A stretch of 64,000 bases of DNA from Stenotrophomonas sp. NA06056 (GTDB taxonomy: Bacteria > Pseudomonadota > Gammaproteobacteria > Xanthomonadales > Xanthomonadaceae). The stretch's first letter is position 1. The number at the start of each line of letters is the position of its first letter. A program made the translations under genes and the position numbers. The notes under the pieces are model-generated. The model did no database searches. It was not told where the DNA came from and saw only the letters and a list, made by a program, of their open reading frames with translations. This document shows, piece after piece, positions 62,668-64,000 of this stretch. Location: the NCBI RefSeq assembly GCF_013364355.1, contig NZ_CP054931.1, forward strand, positions 2,108,001 through 2,172,000, written 5' to 3'.

Positions 62668-63888
62668 ATGGCACAGGTAATCAACACCAATACGATGTCA
62701 CTCAACGCTCAGCGCAACCTGAGCACGAGCGGCAACTCGCTGGCCACCACCATCCAGCGCCTGTCGTCCGGTCTGCGCATCAACAGCGCGAAGGACGACG
62801 CCGCCGGCCTGGCGATCTCGGAGCGCTTCAGCACCCAGATCCGCGGCCTGGACGTGGCCATCCGCAACGCCAACGACGGTATCTCGCTGTCCCAGGTCGC
62901 CGAGGGTTCGCTGAGCGAAGTCGGCAACAACCTCCAGCGCATCCGCGAGCTGGCCGTGCAGTCCTCCAACGCCACCAACTCCTCCAGCGACCGCAAGGCG
63001 CTGCAGGCCGAAGTGACGCAGCTGGTCTCGGAAGTGGACCGCGTGGCCAAGCAGGCCGACTTCAACGGCACCAAGCTGCTGGACGGCAGCTTCACCAGCC
63101 AGCTGTTCCAGGTGGGCGCCAACGCTGGCCAGGCCATCGCCATCAACAGCGTGGTCAACGCCAAGGCCGATTCGCTGGGCGCGGCGAGCTTCGCCAACGG
63201 TTACACCGGCACCGCGCTGGCAGCCGACAAGGCCACCGCCGATACCACCTTCTCACAGCTGCAGGTCGTGGTCACCCCGCCGGGTGGCACCGCAACGTCG
63301 GTCAACATCGGCGACATCTCGGTGAAGTCCGGTGAGTCGATCAGCGCCGCGACCGCGGCTGCGATCAACAACAAGCTGGGTGAAACCGGCGTGGTCGCTT
63401 CGGTCAATGCGGGTGTCATCAGCCTGGCCTCGGTCAAGGATGGGCAGACCTTCTCACTGGCAGCCGCCGGCCCGGCCTCCACGGTCCCCGGTGCGGTCGT
63501 CACCGACCTGGCCAACATCGGCCTGACCCAGAGCAGCACCAATGGCGGCACCCTCACCGGCGTCACCAGCAGCTTCGTCAAGGATCTTGATGTCACCACC
63601 GCCGTTGGCGCCCAGAAGGCCCTGTCGATCGTCGACAAGGCGCTGGAGTCGGTCAACAGCGTGCGCGCCGACCTCGGCGCCATCCAGAACCGCTTCACCT
63701 CGGTGGTCGCCAACCTGCAGACCTCCTCGGAGAACCTGTCCGCATCGCGCAGCCGCATCCGCGATACCGACTTCGCCAAGGAAACCGCCGAGCTGACCCG
63801 CACCCAGATCCTGCAGCAGGCCGGTACGGCCATGCTGGCCCAGGCCAACCAGGTACCGCAGAACGTGCTCAGCCTGTTGCAGCGCTGA
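62668..63888 (+). CDS. fliC: Flagellin FliC
   Basis: 406 residues. Conserved N-terminal D0-D1 (MAQVINTNTMSLNAQRNLST; RLSSGLRINSAKDDAAGLAI) and C-terminal D1-D0 (RDTDFAKETAELTRTQILQQ; ANQVPQNVLSLLQR) flank a variable middle of about 190 residues rich in Thr, Ala and Val, with a flagellin-IN-like motif (GDISVKSGESISAATAAAIN). No Cys. The flg22-type epitope region is close to the canonical eliciting sequence. The ribosome site AAGAGGAGA is strong, and a sigma-28 promoter precedes. A second flagellin follows 72 bases downstream. Confidence 0.97.
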   Translation: MAQVINTNTMSLNAQRNLSTSGNSLATTIQRLSSGLRINSAKDDAAGLAISERFSTQIRGLDVAIRNANDGISLSQVAEGSLSEVGNNLQRIRELAVQSSNATNSSSDRKALQAEVTQLVSEVDRVAKQADFNGTKLLDGSFTSQLFQVGANAGQAIAINSVVNAKADSLGAASFANGYTGTALAADKATADTTFSQLQVVVTPPGGTATSVNIGDISVKSGESISAATAAAINNKLGETGVVASVNAGVISLASVKDGQTFSLAAAGPASTVPGAVVTDLANIGLTQSSTNGGTLTGVTSSFVKDLDVTTAVGAQKALSIVDKALESVNSVRADLGAIQNRFTSVVANLQTSSENLSASRSRIRDTDFAKETAELTRTQILQQAGTAMLAQANQVPQNVLSLLQR

Positions 63889-63895
63889 CATGAGC

Positions 63896-63919
63896 CGCCC
63901 CCGGGGCACGTCGGGGGCG
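63896..63919 (+). terminator. Hairpin between two flagellin genes
   Basis: CGCCCCCG and CGGGGGCG pair around eight bases, seven bases after the fliC stop. It lacks a T-run, so it probably protects the 3' end of the abundant fliC mRNA or only partly terminates. Confidence 0.6.
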
Positions 63920-63960
63920 TCTAACCCAACTCACGTGCAACCGCTCAAGGACCTCTCCTC

Positions 63961-64000
63961 ATGGCACAAGTAATCAACACCAACACGATGTCGTTGAATG
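63961..64000 (+). CDS. Second flagellin gene, N-terminal fragment (cut by window end)
   Basis: Thirteen codons are visible (MAQVINTNTMSLN), identical in protein to the start of fliC but with synonymous changes (CAA for CAG, TTG for CTC, AAT for AAC), so it is a paralogue, not a sequencing repeat. AAGGACC precedes the ATG. No sigma-28 site is seen in the 72-base gap, so it may depend on readthrough from fliC or on weaker signals. Confidence 0.9.
   Translation, partial: MAQVINTNTMSLN

Overview
The window reads as a chromosomal segment of a Stenotrophomonas species, most likely the S. maltophilia complex. The evidence is high GC with strong GC3 bias, dozens of short palindromes carrying a GTAG head (the SMAG repeat family known from S. 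maltophilia), an APH(6)-type streptomycin kinase like the chromosomal one of that species, and gammaproteobacterial gene blocks (ftsK-lolA-rarA, trxB-aat-infA-clpA-clpS, nudJ-mnmA-hflD) in the arrangement usual for Xanthomonadaceae. No rRNA, tRNA, CRISPR array, prophage or complete insertion sequence was recognised.

Layout. Bases 1-5300 hold a small AT-hook-like protein, an elongation factor G paralogue behind an elaborate leader (leaderless 29-codon ORF, terminator, second mini-ORF, second hairpin), and a small island with a DUF1311/LprI-like gene bounded by a 143-bp direct repeat of the 3' end of a neighbouring exported-protein gene. Bases 5370-10870 are a Fur-type iron/heme uptake operon on the minus strand: esterase, beta-propeller protein, lipoprotein binding protein, permease, ATPase. 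Bases 10965-16393 carry a 1557-residue trimeric autotransporter adhesin with three long, nearly identical stalk repeats, preceded by a lone IS5/IS402-type DUF4096 domain gene and helically phased AATGAG motifs. Bases 16800-26090 hold a DUF805 protein, rarA, a low-GC propeller gene between two SMAG clusters, lolA, a DUF3857/transglutaminase protein and ftsK.

Bases 26320-35360 contain trxB, a DUF482-type acyltransferase, aat, infA, clpA, the APH(6) gene and clpS. Bases 35472-39522 contain an exported protein, a Nudix hydrolase, mnmA, hflD and a chemoreceptor lacking a periplasmic domain behind a sigma-28 promoter. A perfect 82-bp x 6 SMAG-dimer array (40427-40905) leads into a signalling block (40924-49020): a PAS-GGDEF-EAL protein, a NarL-type histidine kinase, a GGDEF-EAL-REC protein with eroded catalytic motifs, and a PAS histidine kinase.

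From 49112 to the end is the flagellar cluster: flgN, flgM and flgA on the minus strand; cheV and flgBCDEFGHIJKL on the plus strand; fliC and the start of a second flagellin. Promoter motifs outline the expected hierarchy: sigma-54 elements precede flgA, flgB and flgG (early/middle genes), and sigma-28 elements precede flgM, fliC, the chemoreceptor and, with slightly long spacing, cheV (late genes). The adjoining c-di-GMP and two-component genes probably feed into motility and surface attachment; that link is inferred from position.
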